Origin: Pseudomonas sp. PH1b
Lineage (GTDB): Bacteria > Pseudomonadota > Gammaproteobacteria > Pseudomonadales > Pseudomonadaceae
Assembly: GCF_000633395.1 (NCBI RefSeq)
Contig: NZ_AYMU01000004.1
Coordinates: forward strand, 310,001-374,000
Length of the DNA: 64,000 nt
Direction of reading: 5' to 3'
Position numbers and translations under genes: made by a program. The stretch's first letter is position 1. Each line of letters starts with the position of its first letter. Shown here piece by piece: positions 21,508 through 29,623 of this stretch. The notes under the pieces are model-generated. The model searched no databases and was not told the DNA's origin. It was given only the letters and a program-made list of their open reading frames with translations.

Positions 21508-22098
21508 ATGAATTATCTCGCACATCTGCACCTTGGCGGCCAGCGCCCGGGTCAATTACTCGGCAGCTTGTATGGCGACTTCGTCAAAGGTCGCCTGCAA
21601 GGGCAGTTTGCCCCCGAAGTCGAGGCGGCGATCCAGCTGCACCGGCGCATCGATACCTACACCGACAGCCATCCGCTGGTGAGCGCCGCGTTGTCCCGGT
21701 TCTCCCTGACCCGGCGACGTTACGCGGGCATCGTCATCGACGTGTTCTTTGACCACTGCCTGGCCCGGGACTGGGCCCAGTATGCCGATCGTCCCCTGCA
21801 GCAGTTTACCGCCGACGTGTACCGGGTGCTGGCGGCCGAGCCGCAGCTGCCGGGGCGCCTGGCGCAGATTGCGCCCTATATGGCCGCCGATGACTGGCTG
21901 GGTTCCTACCGGGATTTCGAGGTGCTGGAGCAGGTATTGCGCGGCATCGCCCGGCGCCTGTCGCGGCCCGAGGAACTGACCGCCGCGATGATCGAGCTGG
22001 AGCGGCTGTATCAGCCCTTGAGCGAAGATTTCCGAGCCTTCTACCCGCAACTGCAGAGCTTCGCCGCAGAACGCACCCAACCGGATGACGCCTTGTAG
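21508..22098 (+). CDS. acpH: Acyl carrier protein phosphodiesterase, AcpH-like
   Basis: A 196-residue HD-fold protein of the AcpH (DUF479) family, which removes phosphopantetheine from acyl carrier protein in E. coli. The family start MNYLAHLHL and the segment GSLYGDFVKGRL are present, with HRRIDTYTDSHP and DVFFDHCLA as likely metal-ligand segments. Its TAG stop coincides with the TAG of a following REP element. Confidence 0.85.
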   Translation: MNYLAHLHLGGQRPGQLLGSLYGDFVKGRLQGQFAPEVEAAIQLHRRIDTYTDSHPLVSAALSRFSLTRRRYAGIVIDVFFDHCLARDWAQYADRPLQQFTADVYRVLAAEPQLPGRLAQIAPYMAADDWLGSYRDFEVLEQVLRGIARRLSRPEELTAAMIELERLYQPLSEDFRAFYPQLQSFAAERTQPDDAL

Positions 22099-22176
22099 GA
22101 GCTGGTTTGCCAGCGAAGGCGTCCTCGTCGGCGATGCCTGTCTCAAGGGCCTCTTCGCCGGCAAGCCGGTTCCTGC
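22095..22176. repeat. Single inverted REP pair
   Basis: GTAGGAGCTGGTTTGCCAGC at 22095 pairs in inverse orientation with a copy ending CGGCAAGCCGGTTCCTGC at 22176. The head supplies the stop codon of the acpH-like gene, and the pair fills the gap to the convergent olsA. Confidence 0.8.
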
Positions 22177-22185
22177 GGGAGGTGC

Positions 22186-22980
22186 TCAGGCGGCGACCAG
22201 TTCACCGCTGCGGCGTGGTTCGGCAGGCTGTGCAACATCGCCGAACAGGGCCTTCTGCACGGCTTGCTGGGCCTGGAAGGCCAGCGCCGCACGCTCCTGG
22301 CCCTGGCAGGCAATGGGCTTGAGCAGATGGATTTCCACCCGGCCCTGATCGTTGGCGAACAGCCGCATCAGGTGGGAGAGCAGGTCATCGTCGCCAATGA
22401 AGGGGGCCAGAGTGTCGACCTGACCGTCGCGCAAGTAACGGATCGCCACCGGCTGCAGGGCCACTTCGGCATCGATGGCGCTGGCCAGCAGGCGTCCGTG
22501 GAAGGTGCGCAGGCTGTGGCCATCGGTGGTGGTGCCTTCGGGGAACAGCAGCAGTGGGTGCTGTTCCTGCAGGTGCCGGGTCATCTGTTTGCGGATCAGC
22601 TGGCTGTCGCCGGCGCCGCGACGGATGAACAGGCTACCGGCCTTGGCCGCCAGCCAGCCGGCCACCGGCCAGGTACGCACTTCAGCCTTGGACAGGAACG
22701 ACAGCGGGGTGAGCATGCCCAGCAGTGGGATGTCGGTCCAGGACACATGGTTGCTGACCCAGAGCATTGGCTGGCGCGGCAGCTCGCCGTGCACCGTGAC
22801 CCGGAATGGCAGGGCATTGGCCAGGCGCGCCATGAAGAAGCGCGACCAGCGCTGGCGCCGCACCATCGAGTTGGCGATGCCCAGGCGTTCCAGCAGGCCA
22901 AAGATACTGGCCATGCTCAGGCCCAGGGCCACCACCAGCAGTACCCGGGCGATGCGCCCGTAGACCCGCAGCCGGCGCAT
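22186..22980 (-). CDS. olsA: Lyso-ornithine lipid O-acyltransferase, PlsC family
   Basis: Second enzyme of ornithine-lipid synthesis: O-acylates lyso-ornithine lipid at the membrane. The 264-residue protein has an N-terminal helix and the PlsC motifs NHVSWTDIPLLG (HX4D) and FPEGTTTDG. The start at 22980 overlaps the olsB stop by one base (TGATG). Phosphatidic-acid synthesis is a possible alternative for the family, but coupling with olsB favours OlsA. Confidence 0.85.
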   Translation of the reverse strand: MRRLRVYGRIARVLLVVALGLSMASIFGLLERLGIANSMVRRQRWSRFFMARLANALPFRVTVHGELPRQPMLWVSNHVSWTDIPLLGMLTPLSFLSKAEVRTWPVAGWLAAKAGSLFIRRGAGDSQLIRKQMTRHLQEQHPLLLFPEGTTTDGHSLRTFHGRLLASAIDAEVALQPVAIRYLRDGQVDTLAPFIGDDDLLSHLMRLFANDQGRVEIHLLKPIACQGQERAALAFQAQQAVQKALFGDVAQPAEPRRSGELVAA

Positions 22981-23735
22981 CAGACCGCCGCCTTGAAGTG
23001 CCGGGCGTAGCGCGGGCACAGCTCGTCACGCTTGAGCAGGATGAACACGTCGGCCACCTGGAAGTCCTGGTCCCAGCAGGGTTCGCCGCAGATCTTCGCC
23101 CCCAGGCGCATGTAGGCCTTGAGCAGGGGAGGCATCTCGGCGATGACATTGGACGGCATGTCCAGGTTGGGCAGCGGGTTCTTCGGTTCGGCCCGCAGGT
23201 GTTCGGTGCACAGGTAGCGCTCGCGCAGGCGTTGCATGATCGCGTGGGCCTGCACGCCGCCGTCCTGCATGGGGATGCTGGCGCAGCCCATCAGGTAGCT
23301 GTAGCCGCCCTGGTTGAGCACTTCCGCCAGTTCGCCCCAGAGCACGGCGATGGTGCCGCCGTTGCGATAGGCCGGGTCGACGCAGGTGCGGCCGATCTCC
23401 AGGATCGGGCCCTTGAGGTGCACCAGGCCGTGCAGGCTGAATTCCTCTTCGCTGTAGAAACGCCCCAGGCTGCTGGCGGCCTGGTGGTCCAGCAGGCGAG
23501 TGGTGGCCACCAGGCGCCCGGTGTTCAGGTCGCGCACGCCGATGTGGCTGCAGTGAACGTCATAGTCATCCATGTCCAGACCCAGCTCCGCGCCCTTGAG
23601 CTTGGCGTTGAACTCGCCGCTGAATACGTTGAAACGCAGGGCTTGGGCTTCCTCCAGGGCCTGGGCGCCGATCAGGCGTTCGGCTTGCAGGCGGCGTTCA
23701 GTGCCGGTGTCGCTGATGCGGGCGATCTGAGTCAT
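22980..23735 (-). CDS. olsB: L-ornithine N-alpha-acyltransferase
   Basis: GNAT-fold enzyme of 251 residues that transfers a 3-hydroxyacyl group from ACP to ornithine, giving lyso-ornithine lipid, a phosphate-free membrane lipid made under phosphate limitation in pseudomonads. Family segments are [38 protein letters not shown] and [11 protein letters not shown]. The pair corresponds to olsBA of P. aeruginosa. I see no clear Pho box in the 116-base upstream gap. Confidence 0.88.
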   Translation of the reverse strand: MTQIARISDTGTERRLQAERLIGAQALEEAQALRFNVFSGEFNAKLKGAELGLDMDDYDVHCSHIGVRDLNTGRLVATTRLLDHQAASSLGRFYSEEEFSLHGLVHLKGPILEIGRTCVDPAYRNGGTIAVLWGELAEVLNQGGYSYLMGCASIPMQDGGVQAHAIMQRLRERYLCTEHLRAEPKNPLPNLDMPSNVIAEMPPLLKAYMRLGAKICGEPCWDQDFQVADVFILLKRDELCPRYARHFKAAV

Positions 23736-23851
23736 CGTGAATCTCCGTGCGGGCTACCGACCCGCCTTGGGTTGCAGCCAATCGACTTTGTTGTGCAAAG
23801 TCAGGCTATGTAGCCCCGGTGTCATCGCCATGAAGCTTTGGTGATGCTTAT

Positions 23852-24775
23852 ATGACAGCCCCTGAGGACCTTCGAATGCCCTGGCAAGCCCTGCTCGACA
23901 GCCGTCAACGATTGCCCGCAAACCCCGACCTGGCCGAGGGCTACGGGGCATTGCTGGCGCATCTGGGCAATGTCACGCCCTTCGAACTGGCGGTGCTTGG
24001 CGGGCGGCTGATGGCCACCCCGGGGCTGGCGTTCCTGGTGGGCTACCAGGCTGCATTGCGCATGTTGTGGCCCAGTGCACCGCCGAGCCTGGGTGCTTTG
24101 TGCGCGACTGAAAGTCGCAGCCTGCGCCCGGCAGACATGCAGACTCGCCTGGAGGACCTGCGCCTGAACGGACGCAAGGACTTCGTCACCGCCGGCGATG
24201 CCGCCGACTGGTTGCTGGTGGCGGCCCGCAGCGAGGCCCCGGGAGAAAAACCGGCCCTGCGCCTGACCGTGGTCTACGCCGGCGAGCCCGGGGTCAAGGT
24301 CCAGACCCTGCCCGCCATCGCCCTGATGCCGGAGATCAGCCACGGCTGTCTGCTGCTCGACAACGCGGCTTGCGAATTGCTGGCAGGCGATGGCTGGGAT
24401 GCCTACGTCAAACCCTTCCGCAGCCTGGAGGACATCTATGTCCTGAGTGCCATGCTCGCCTGGCTGTATGGCGTGGGGCAGGACAGCGGCTGGCCGCAGC
24501 CCCTGCAACTGCAGTTGCTGGGATTGCTTGCGGGCTGCGCCGAAGTCAGTCGGCAAAACCCCTGCTTGAGTAGCGGGCACATTTTATTGGGCGGCTTGTT
24601 CATGCAGTTCCAGGCATTGCGACCTGACATCGACGCCGCGTTCGCCAACGGCCCTGAGCCTTGGCGCAGCCAATGGACCCGGGACCAGGCCCTGCTGGAC
24701 CTGGCCGCCAGCGCCCGGGAGCAACGCCTGGCTAAAGCCCTGGCCTCGTTTCAGGAACGGCGCCCCCTTGCGTAA
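23852..24775 (+). CDS. Acyl-CoA-dehydrogenase-like protein, divergent
   Basis: A 307-residue protein with a distant acyl-CoA dehydrogenase pattern: LRLNGRKDFVTAGDAADWLLVAAR around residue 108 resembles the middle beta-domain, and a helical C-terminal part follows. It is about 80 residues shorter than true family members and no catalytic Glu or complete FAD site is evident, so enzymatic activity is doubtful. Divergent from olsB with 116 bases between. Its TAA stop lies in the degenerate first copy of the following REP array. Confidence 0.6.
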   Translation: MTAPEDLRMPWQALLDSRQRLPANPDLAEGYGALLAHLGNVTPFELAVLGGRLMATPGLAFLVGYQAALRMLWPSAPPSLGALCATESRSLRPADMQTRLEDLRLNGRKDFVTAGDAADWLLVAARSEAPGEKPALRLTVVYAGEPGVKVQTLPAIALMPEISHGCLLLDNAACELLAGDGWDAYVKPFRSLEDIYVLSAMLAWLYGVGQDSGWPQPLQLQLLGLLAGCAEVSRQNPCLSSGHILLGGLFMQFQALRPDIDAAFANGPEPWRSQWTRDQALLDLAASAREQRLAKALASFQERRPLA

Positions 24776-25372
24776 GATCCGGCTTGCCGGCGAAGGGGTC
24801 TGAAGGTTCTGCACAAGGCTCGATGACCCCTTCGCTGGCAAGCCAGCTCCTACGAGGCGGGATGCCGGGCTGTTGTAGGAGCCGGCTTGCCGGCGAAGAG
24901 GCCCGAAGTTTTTGCACAAGGCTCGATGACGCCTTCGCTGGCAAGCCAGCTCCTACGAGGTAGGATGCCGCGGGCTGTTGTAGGAGCCGGCTTGCCGGCG
25001 AAGAGGCCCGAAGTTTTTGCACAAGGCTCGATGACGCCTTCGCTGGCAAGCCAGCTCCTACGAGGCTGGATGCCGCGGGCTGTTGTAGGAGCCGGCTTGC
25101 CGGCGAAGGGGTCTGAAGGTTCTGCACAAGGCTCGATGACGCCTTCGCTGGCAAGCCAGCTCCTACGAGGCGGGATGCCGGGCTGCTGTAGGAGCCGGCT
25201 TGCCGGCGAAGAGGCCTGAAGATTTTGCACAAGGCTTGATGACGCCTTCGCTGGCAAGCCAGCTCCTACGAGGCGGGATGCTGGGCTGCGGTAGGAGCCG
25301 GCTTGCCGGCGAAGAGGCCTGAAGATTTTGCACAAGGCTTGATGCCCCTTACGCCAGCCAGCGCCAACAAGC
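24772..25372. repeat. REP array, six units of 103-105 bp
   Basis: Units begin at 24772, 24875, 24980, 25085, 25188 and 25291. Heads are GTAGGAGCCGGCTTGCCGGC and the inverted tails end GGCAAGCCAGCTCCTAC. The first head (GTAAGATCC) and the last tail are degenerate. Linker versions pair units 2 with 3, 5 with 6 and 1 with 4. It fills most of the 668-base gap before the serine hydrolase. Confidence 0.9.
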
Positions 25373-25443
25373 GAGGGCCCTTGCAGTGAAACTGTCATCC
25401 GCCTCAACTAGGCTCGGCCACTGACGTCATTCGAGGCTCATCC

Positions 25444-26541
25444 ATGGTCAAAGGTCCGATCCTGCTGGCGTTGCTTGCATGTCTCTGCATGCCGGCCCGG
25501 GCCGAGGAGTGGCCGGCGCAACAATGGAGTCGGGGTCCGGCCGTCGATAGCCCGGCGCTCAAGGCTCTGGAGGACTACGCCTTCGTGCCCAGGGACGACC
25601 AGTCCCACGAAGGCATTCGCACTGACGCCTTGCTGGTGATCCGCGATGGCCAGGTGCTTTACGAACGTTATGCCGGCGCCACCGGACCACAGACCCCTCA
25701 TCTCATCTGGTCTGCCAGCAAAAGTCTGTTGGCGGTGGTGTTGGGCGTTGCCTTCGGTGAAGGCCGCTTCCAGCTCCAGGACCCGGCGGCGAAGTATTAC
25801 CCGGCGCTGCAGCAGCATCCGGCTATCACCCTGGAGCACTTGCTGCACTGGGCCTCGGGGCTGGACTGGCAGGAAGACTACGAATACGCGCCGCTCAATT
25901 CCTCGGTGGTGGCCATGCTCTACACCCGCGGTCATCGGGACATGGCGGCCTTCACCGCGCAGCGCGCTGCTTCCAGCCCACCAGGCCAGGACTTCCGCTA
26001 CTCCAGCGGCGATAGCAACCTGCTGGCGGCGAGCCTGCGGGGCATGGTCGGCGCCGAAAAGTATCCGGACTATCCCTGGCAGGCCCTGTTCGACCCTTTG
26101 GGCATCACCCAGGCGGTGTGGGAGCGGGATGCTGCCGGCACGTTCGTCGCCTCCTCCTACCTTTACCTGACGGCTCGCGACCTGGCGCGGGTCGGCCTGC
26201 TGATGCAGCGTGAGGGCCGCTGGCGCGACCGGCAGTTGCTGCCCAAGGCCTGGGTCGAGTTCAGTCGTACGCCGTTCGCCGGCTACCGGGCCAATCAGGA
26301 TGTGGCGGTAGCGGGGGGGCACTGGTGGCTCAATCGCTCGGTGGACGGTGCGCCCCGCCCCTGGCCCGATGCGCCGGAGGATAGCTACGCGGCCCTCGGG
26401 CACTGGGGACAGGCGCTGTATGTGCTGCCCTCGGAGCGCCTGGTGATCGTGCGCTACGGCGACGATCGTGACGGCAGTTACCAGCACAATGAACTGCTCA
26501 AGCGAGTCATCGCCACGTTTGCCGTGCCGGGGTCACCATGA
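25444..26541 (+). CDS. Serine hydrolase of the beta-lactamase/class C family
   Basis: A 365-residue secreted protein: signal peptide ending near ARAEE, then a serine beta-lactamase-like domain. The SxxK motif is Ser90-Ala-Ser-Lys93 in IWSASKSLL, and YSSGDSN is a candidate second motif. The family includes 6-aminohexanoate-oligomer hydrolase, esterases and D-aminopeptidases, so periplasmic amide or ester hydrolysis is likely. The next gene overlaps it by 4 bases. Confidence 0.8.
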   Translation: MVKGPILLALLACLCMPARAEEWPAQQWSRGPAVDSPALKALEDYAFVPRDDQSHEGIRTDALLVIRDGQVLYERYAGATGPQTPHLIWSASKSLLAVVLGVAFGEGRFQLQDPAAKYYPALQQHPAITLEHLLHWASGLDWQEDYEYAPLNSSVVAMLYTRGHRDMAAFTAQRAASSPPGQDFRYSSGDSNLLAASLRGMVGAEKYPDYPWQALFDPLGITQAVWERDAAGTFVASSYLYLTARDLARVGLLMQREGRWRDRQLLPKAWVEFSRTPFAGYRANQDVAVAGGHWWLNRSVDGAPRPWPDAPEDSYAALGHWGQALYVLPSERLVIVRYGDDRDGSYQHNELLKRVIATFAVPGSP

Positions 26542-26867
26542 CGCGCCGCCCCTTCATCCGTCGCCGTCCGCTGCTCAGCCTGCTGCTGGTGGCCCTGGTC
26601 CTGCTGCTGGGCTGGGGCTGGCAGCAACGGCTGGCCCTGCAGGCTTTCCCGGACATCCTCGGTGCCTACACCGCCAAGGAATACTGCTCCTGCCGTTACG
26701 TCATGCAACAACCTGCCGACTCCTGCCGTGGCTATGTACGCCAGTACCTGCCCATCAGCGATTTTGTCGATGACCCGCAGTCCCGACGCGTCACCGCCAG
26801 CGCTCTGGGACGCACCCACAGCGCGCTCTGGCTGGGGCCTCGGGAAGGCTGTCGCCTCGAGCCCTGA
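26538..26867 (+). CDS. Small membrane-anchored protein, function unknown
   Basis: A 109-residue protein with a basic N-terminus, one strong hydrophobic helix (residues 12-27, LLSLLLVALVLLLGWG) and a short periplasmic part with four cysteines (YCSCRYV, DSCRG, EGCRLEP). Two disulfides are possible. Overlap of ATGA with the serine hydrolase suggests they work together at the cell envelope. I do not recognise the family. Confidence 0.65.
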   Translation: MTRRPFIRRRPLLSLLLVALVLLLGWGWQQRLALQAFPDILGAYTAKEYCSCRYVMQQPADSCRGYVRQYLPISDFVDDPQSRRVTASALGRTHSALWLGPREGCRLEP

Positions 26868-26897
26868 GCCCGGTTGCGCGGTCCACGGCATTTTTCT

Positions 26898-26914
26898 GTT
26901 CCATCCAGTGGAAC
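26898..26914. promoter_or_regulatory. IclR-type operator candidate upstream of the M20 amidohydrolase
   Basis: GTTCCATCCAGTGGAAC is a dyad that matches the one at 31994-32010 upstream of the OprD porin at 15 of 17 positions. It lies 125 bases before the amidohydrolase start. The IclR-family regulator encoded between the two sites is the obvious candidate ligand. Confidence 0.6.
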
Positions 26915-27038
26915 CACATTTGATTGTCCTGTGCTCCGGCTCGCGGTTATCTGAAGTCGAGCTTCGAGCCTGCCTTGGCACCTCGTGCAACGCTCCGACA
27001 AAAAGAACGGGACACACCCGGCCCAGAGGAGATACGCC

Positions 27039-28214
27039 ATGACCCGACACCCGCACATCCTTGCCTGGCTCAGTGATGTTGCCAGCGACTTGCGGGCCAT
27101 CCGCCAGGATATTCATGCCCACCCGGAGCTGGGCTTCGAGGAGAACCGCACGGCGGCGCTGGTAGCCCGCTGCCTTGAAGAGTGGGGGTATGAGGTGCAC
27201 ACCGGCGTCGGCCGGACGGGCGTCGTGGGCGTGCTGCGCAACGGCAGCGGTTCGCGCACCCTGGGCCTGCGGGCAGACATGGACGCCTTGCCGATCATCG
27301 AGAACACCGGGGTGCCCTACAGCAGCCGCTACAGCGGTTGCATGCACGCCTGCGGGCATGACGGCCATACCACCATTCTTTTGGGCGCCGCCCGCTACCT
27401 GGCCGCCACCCGGCGGTTCGACGGCACCCTGAACCTGATCTTCCAGCCTGCCGAAGAGGGCCAGGGCGGCGCCGAGGCGATGCTCGCCGATGGCCTGCTG
27501 GAGCGCTTCCCCTGCGATGCGCTGTTCGGCCTGCACAACATGCCGGGCCTGCCCGCCGGACACCTGGGGTTTCGCCAGGGGCCGATGATGGCCTCCCAGG
27601 ATTTGCTCAACGTCGTCGTCGAAGGCGTCGGTGGCCACGGCTCCATGCCGCACCTGGCGGTGGACCCGCTGGTGGCCGCAGCGAGCATGGTCATGGCGCT
27701 GCAGACGGTAGTGGCGCGCAATATCGATGCTCAGGAGTCCGCGGTGGTCACGGTTGGGGCGCTGCAGGCCGGCGAGGCCGCCAACGTGATTCCCCAGCAG
27801 GCGTTGTTGCGCCTGAGCCTGCGGGCCCTCAATGCGCCGGTACGCGAGCTGATGCTGGAGCGGGTCAAGGCAATCATCCGGACTCAGGCCGACAGCTTTG
27901 GTTGCACCGTCAGCATCGAGCATCGCCCGGCCTACCCGGTGCTGGTCAACAGCGCGGAAGAAACCGAGTTTGCCCGGCGCATCGGCGTCGAGCTGGTGGG
28001 GGCCGACGCGGTCGACGGCAACACGCCGAAACTGATGGGCAGCGAAGACTTCGGCTGGATGCTCCAGCGTTGTCCCGGCAGCTACCTGTTCATCGGCAAT
28101 GGCGTGGCCCAGCCGATGGTGCACAACCCGGGTTACGACTTCAACGACGACATCCTGCTCACCGGCGCGGCGTATTGGGGCGCCTTGGCGGAAAGCTGGC
28201 TCAAACCGTCCTGA
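27039..28214 (+). CDS. M20-family amidohydrolase (hippurate hydrolase-like)
   Basis: A 391-residue metallopeptidase-type amidohydrolase that cleaves N-acyl amino acids or related amides in the cytoplasm. The metal-binding segments are visible: CMHACGHDGHTT, QPAEEGQGGAEAM and GLHNMPGLPAGHLGF. The start at 27039 follows GAGGAG; an upstream extension to 26985 lacks a ribosome site. First gene of an amidohydrolase-MFS-amidase operon. Confidence 0.87.
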   Translation: MTRHPHILAWLSDVASDLRAIRQDIHAHPELGFEENRTAALVARCLEEWGYEVHTGVGRTGVVGVLRNGSGSRTLGLRADMDALPIIENTGVPYSSRYSGCMHACGHDGHTTILLGAARYLAATRRFDGTLNLIFQPAEEGQGGAEAMLADGLLERFPCDALFGLHNMPGLPAGHLGFRQGPMMASQDLLNVVVEGVGGHGSMPHLAVDPLVAAASMVMALQTVVARNIDAQESAVVTVGALQAGEAANVIPQQALLRLSLRALNAPVRELMLERVKAIIRTQADSFGCTVSIEHRPAYPVLVNSAEETEFARRIGVELVGADAVDGNTPKLMGSEDFGWMLQRCPGSYLFIGNGVAQPMVHNPGYDFNDDILLTGAAYWGALAESWLKPS

Positions 28215-28312
28215 GCCTTTCTGTTCCTGTGTTGCGCGCGTGCCGGGCGTGGTCCACGCCCGGCACTTTTCCGAGCCCGCCAGAAGGCTCAAAAGTACCC
28301 AAGGAACCTCCC

Positions 28313-29623
28313 ATGAGCGCTTCGACACCCTCTGTTTCCAAGACCCGGCAAGTGGTTGCCGCCGTGGTCGGCAATGCCCTGGAATGGTATGACTTCATCG
28401 TCTATGGCTTTCTTGCGAGTTTCATTGCGCGGCACTTTTTCCCCGCAGAAGACCAATACACGTCGCTGCTGATGGCCCTGGCCACCTTCGGCGTGGGCTT
28501 TTTCATGCGCCCGGTGGGGGGCGTGCTGCTGGGGGTGTATTCCGACCGCAAGGGGCGCAAGGCGGCGATGCTGGTGATCATCCAGCTGATGACCCTGTCG
28601 ATCGCCATGATCGTCTTTGCGCCCACCTACGCCGCCATCGGCCTGGGCGCACCGTTGCTGATCGTGGTGGCGCGCATGCTCCAGGGCTTTGCCACCGGCG
28701 GTGAGTACGCCAGTGCCACCGCCTACCTGGTGGAGAGTGCACCCCCCCACAGAAAAGGCCTGTACGGCTCCTGGCAGTTGGTGGGGCAGTGCCTGGCGGT
28801 GTTCAGCGGCGCGGCGATGGTGGCGGCGGTGACGCATTTCTTCTCGCCGCAGACCCTGGACCTCTGGGGCTGGCGCCTGCCCTTCGTGATCGGCCTGCTG
28901 ATCGGGCCGGTGGGGTTGTGGATCCGCAAGTACATGCAGGAGCCGCAAGCCTTTGTCGAGGCACGCAAGCAGGTCCGCGGCAAGGGCCCCGGGCTGTGGC
29001 AGGTGGTGGTGGCCCATCGCCGGGCGATCCTGGTGTCCATGGGCATGTGCTGCGGTGGCACGGTGTCCTTCTATGTGGTGCTGGTGAACATGCCGACCTT
29101 CGCCCATACCAACCTCGGCCTGCCCCTGGACCAGGTACTGCTGGTGCAGATGTTCGCCGTGGCCCTGATGACCCTGGTGATTCCCTTTGCCGGGGCCCTG
29201 TCCGACCGCGTTGGCCGGCGCCCGGTACTGATGGCCTTCACCCTGGCGTTCTTCGTCATGGTCTACCCCTTGTATGTATGGGTTGCCGAAGCGCCGTCCA
29301 TCGAGCGCCTGCTGGTGATGCAGATACTGCTCTGCGGGGCCATCGGTGGTTTCTTCGGACCTGGCCCCACGGCCCTGGCCGAGCAGTTTCCCATCGAGGT
29401 ACGTTCCACGGGGGTATCGGTGGCGTATAACGTCACAGTGATGCTGTTCGGTGGCTTCGCGCCACTGATTGTGACCTGGCTGAGCAAGGTCATGGCCACC
29501 CCGGTGGCTCCCGCTTTCTACGTCTTGCTGACCTCGGTCCTCAGCCTGCTGGGTACCTATTGCATGTATGACGCAGTCAGAGACGACAAACCCGATGCCC
29601 TGACCCTGGGAGGCGAATCTTGA
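28313..29623 (+). CDS. MFS transporter, metabolite:H+ symporter family
   Basis: A 436-residue, 12-helix transporter with the MHS hallmarks GNALEWYDFIVYGF, RPVGGVLLGVYSDRKGRK and QGFATGGEYASATAYL. Such proteins import organic acids or related small anions. Located between two amide-cleaving enzymes and overlapping the amidase by 4 bases, so it probably imports their substrate. Confidence 0.87.
   Translation: MSASTPSVSKTRQVVAAVVGNALEWYDFIVYGFLASFIARHFFPAEDQYTSLLMALATFGVGFFMRPVGGVLLGVYSDRKGRKAAMLVIIQLMTLSIAMIVFAPTYAAIGLGAPLLIVVARMLQGFATGGEYASATAYLVESAPPHRKGLYGSWQLVGQCLAVFSGAAMVAAVTHFFSPQTLDLWGWRLPFVIGLLIGPVGLWIRKYMQEPQAFVEARKQVRGKGPGLWQVVVAHRRAILVSMGMCCGGTVSFYVVLVNMPTFAHTNLGLPLDQVLLVQMFAVALMTLVIPFAGALSDRVGRRPVLMAFTLAFFVMVYPLYVWVAEAPSIERLLVMQILLCGAIGGFFGPGPTALAEQFPIEVRSTGVSVAYNVTVMLFGGFAPLIVTWLSKVMATPVAPAFYVLLTSVLSLLGTYCMYDAVRDDKPDALTLGGES

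Noticed and set aside
24772..25372. CRISPR array
   Set aside because: Period is 103-109 bp, the repeats are palindromic REP heads, and the intervening sequences are themselves conserved; no cas genes are present.
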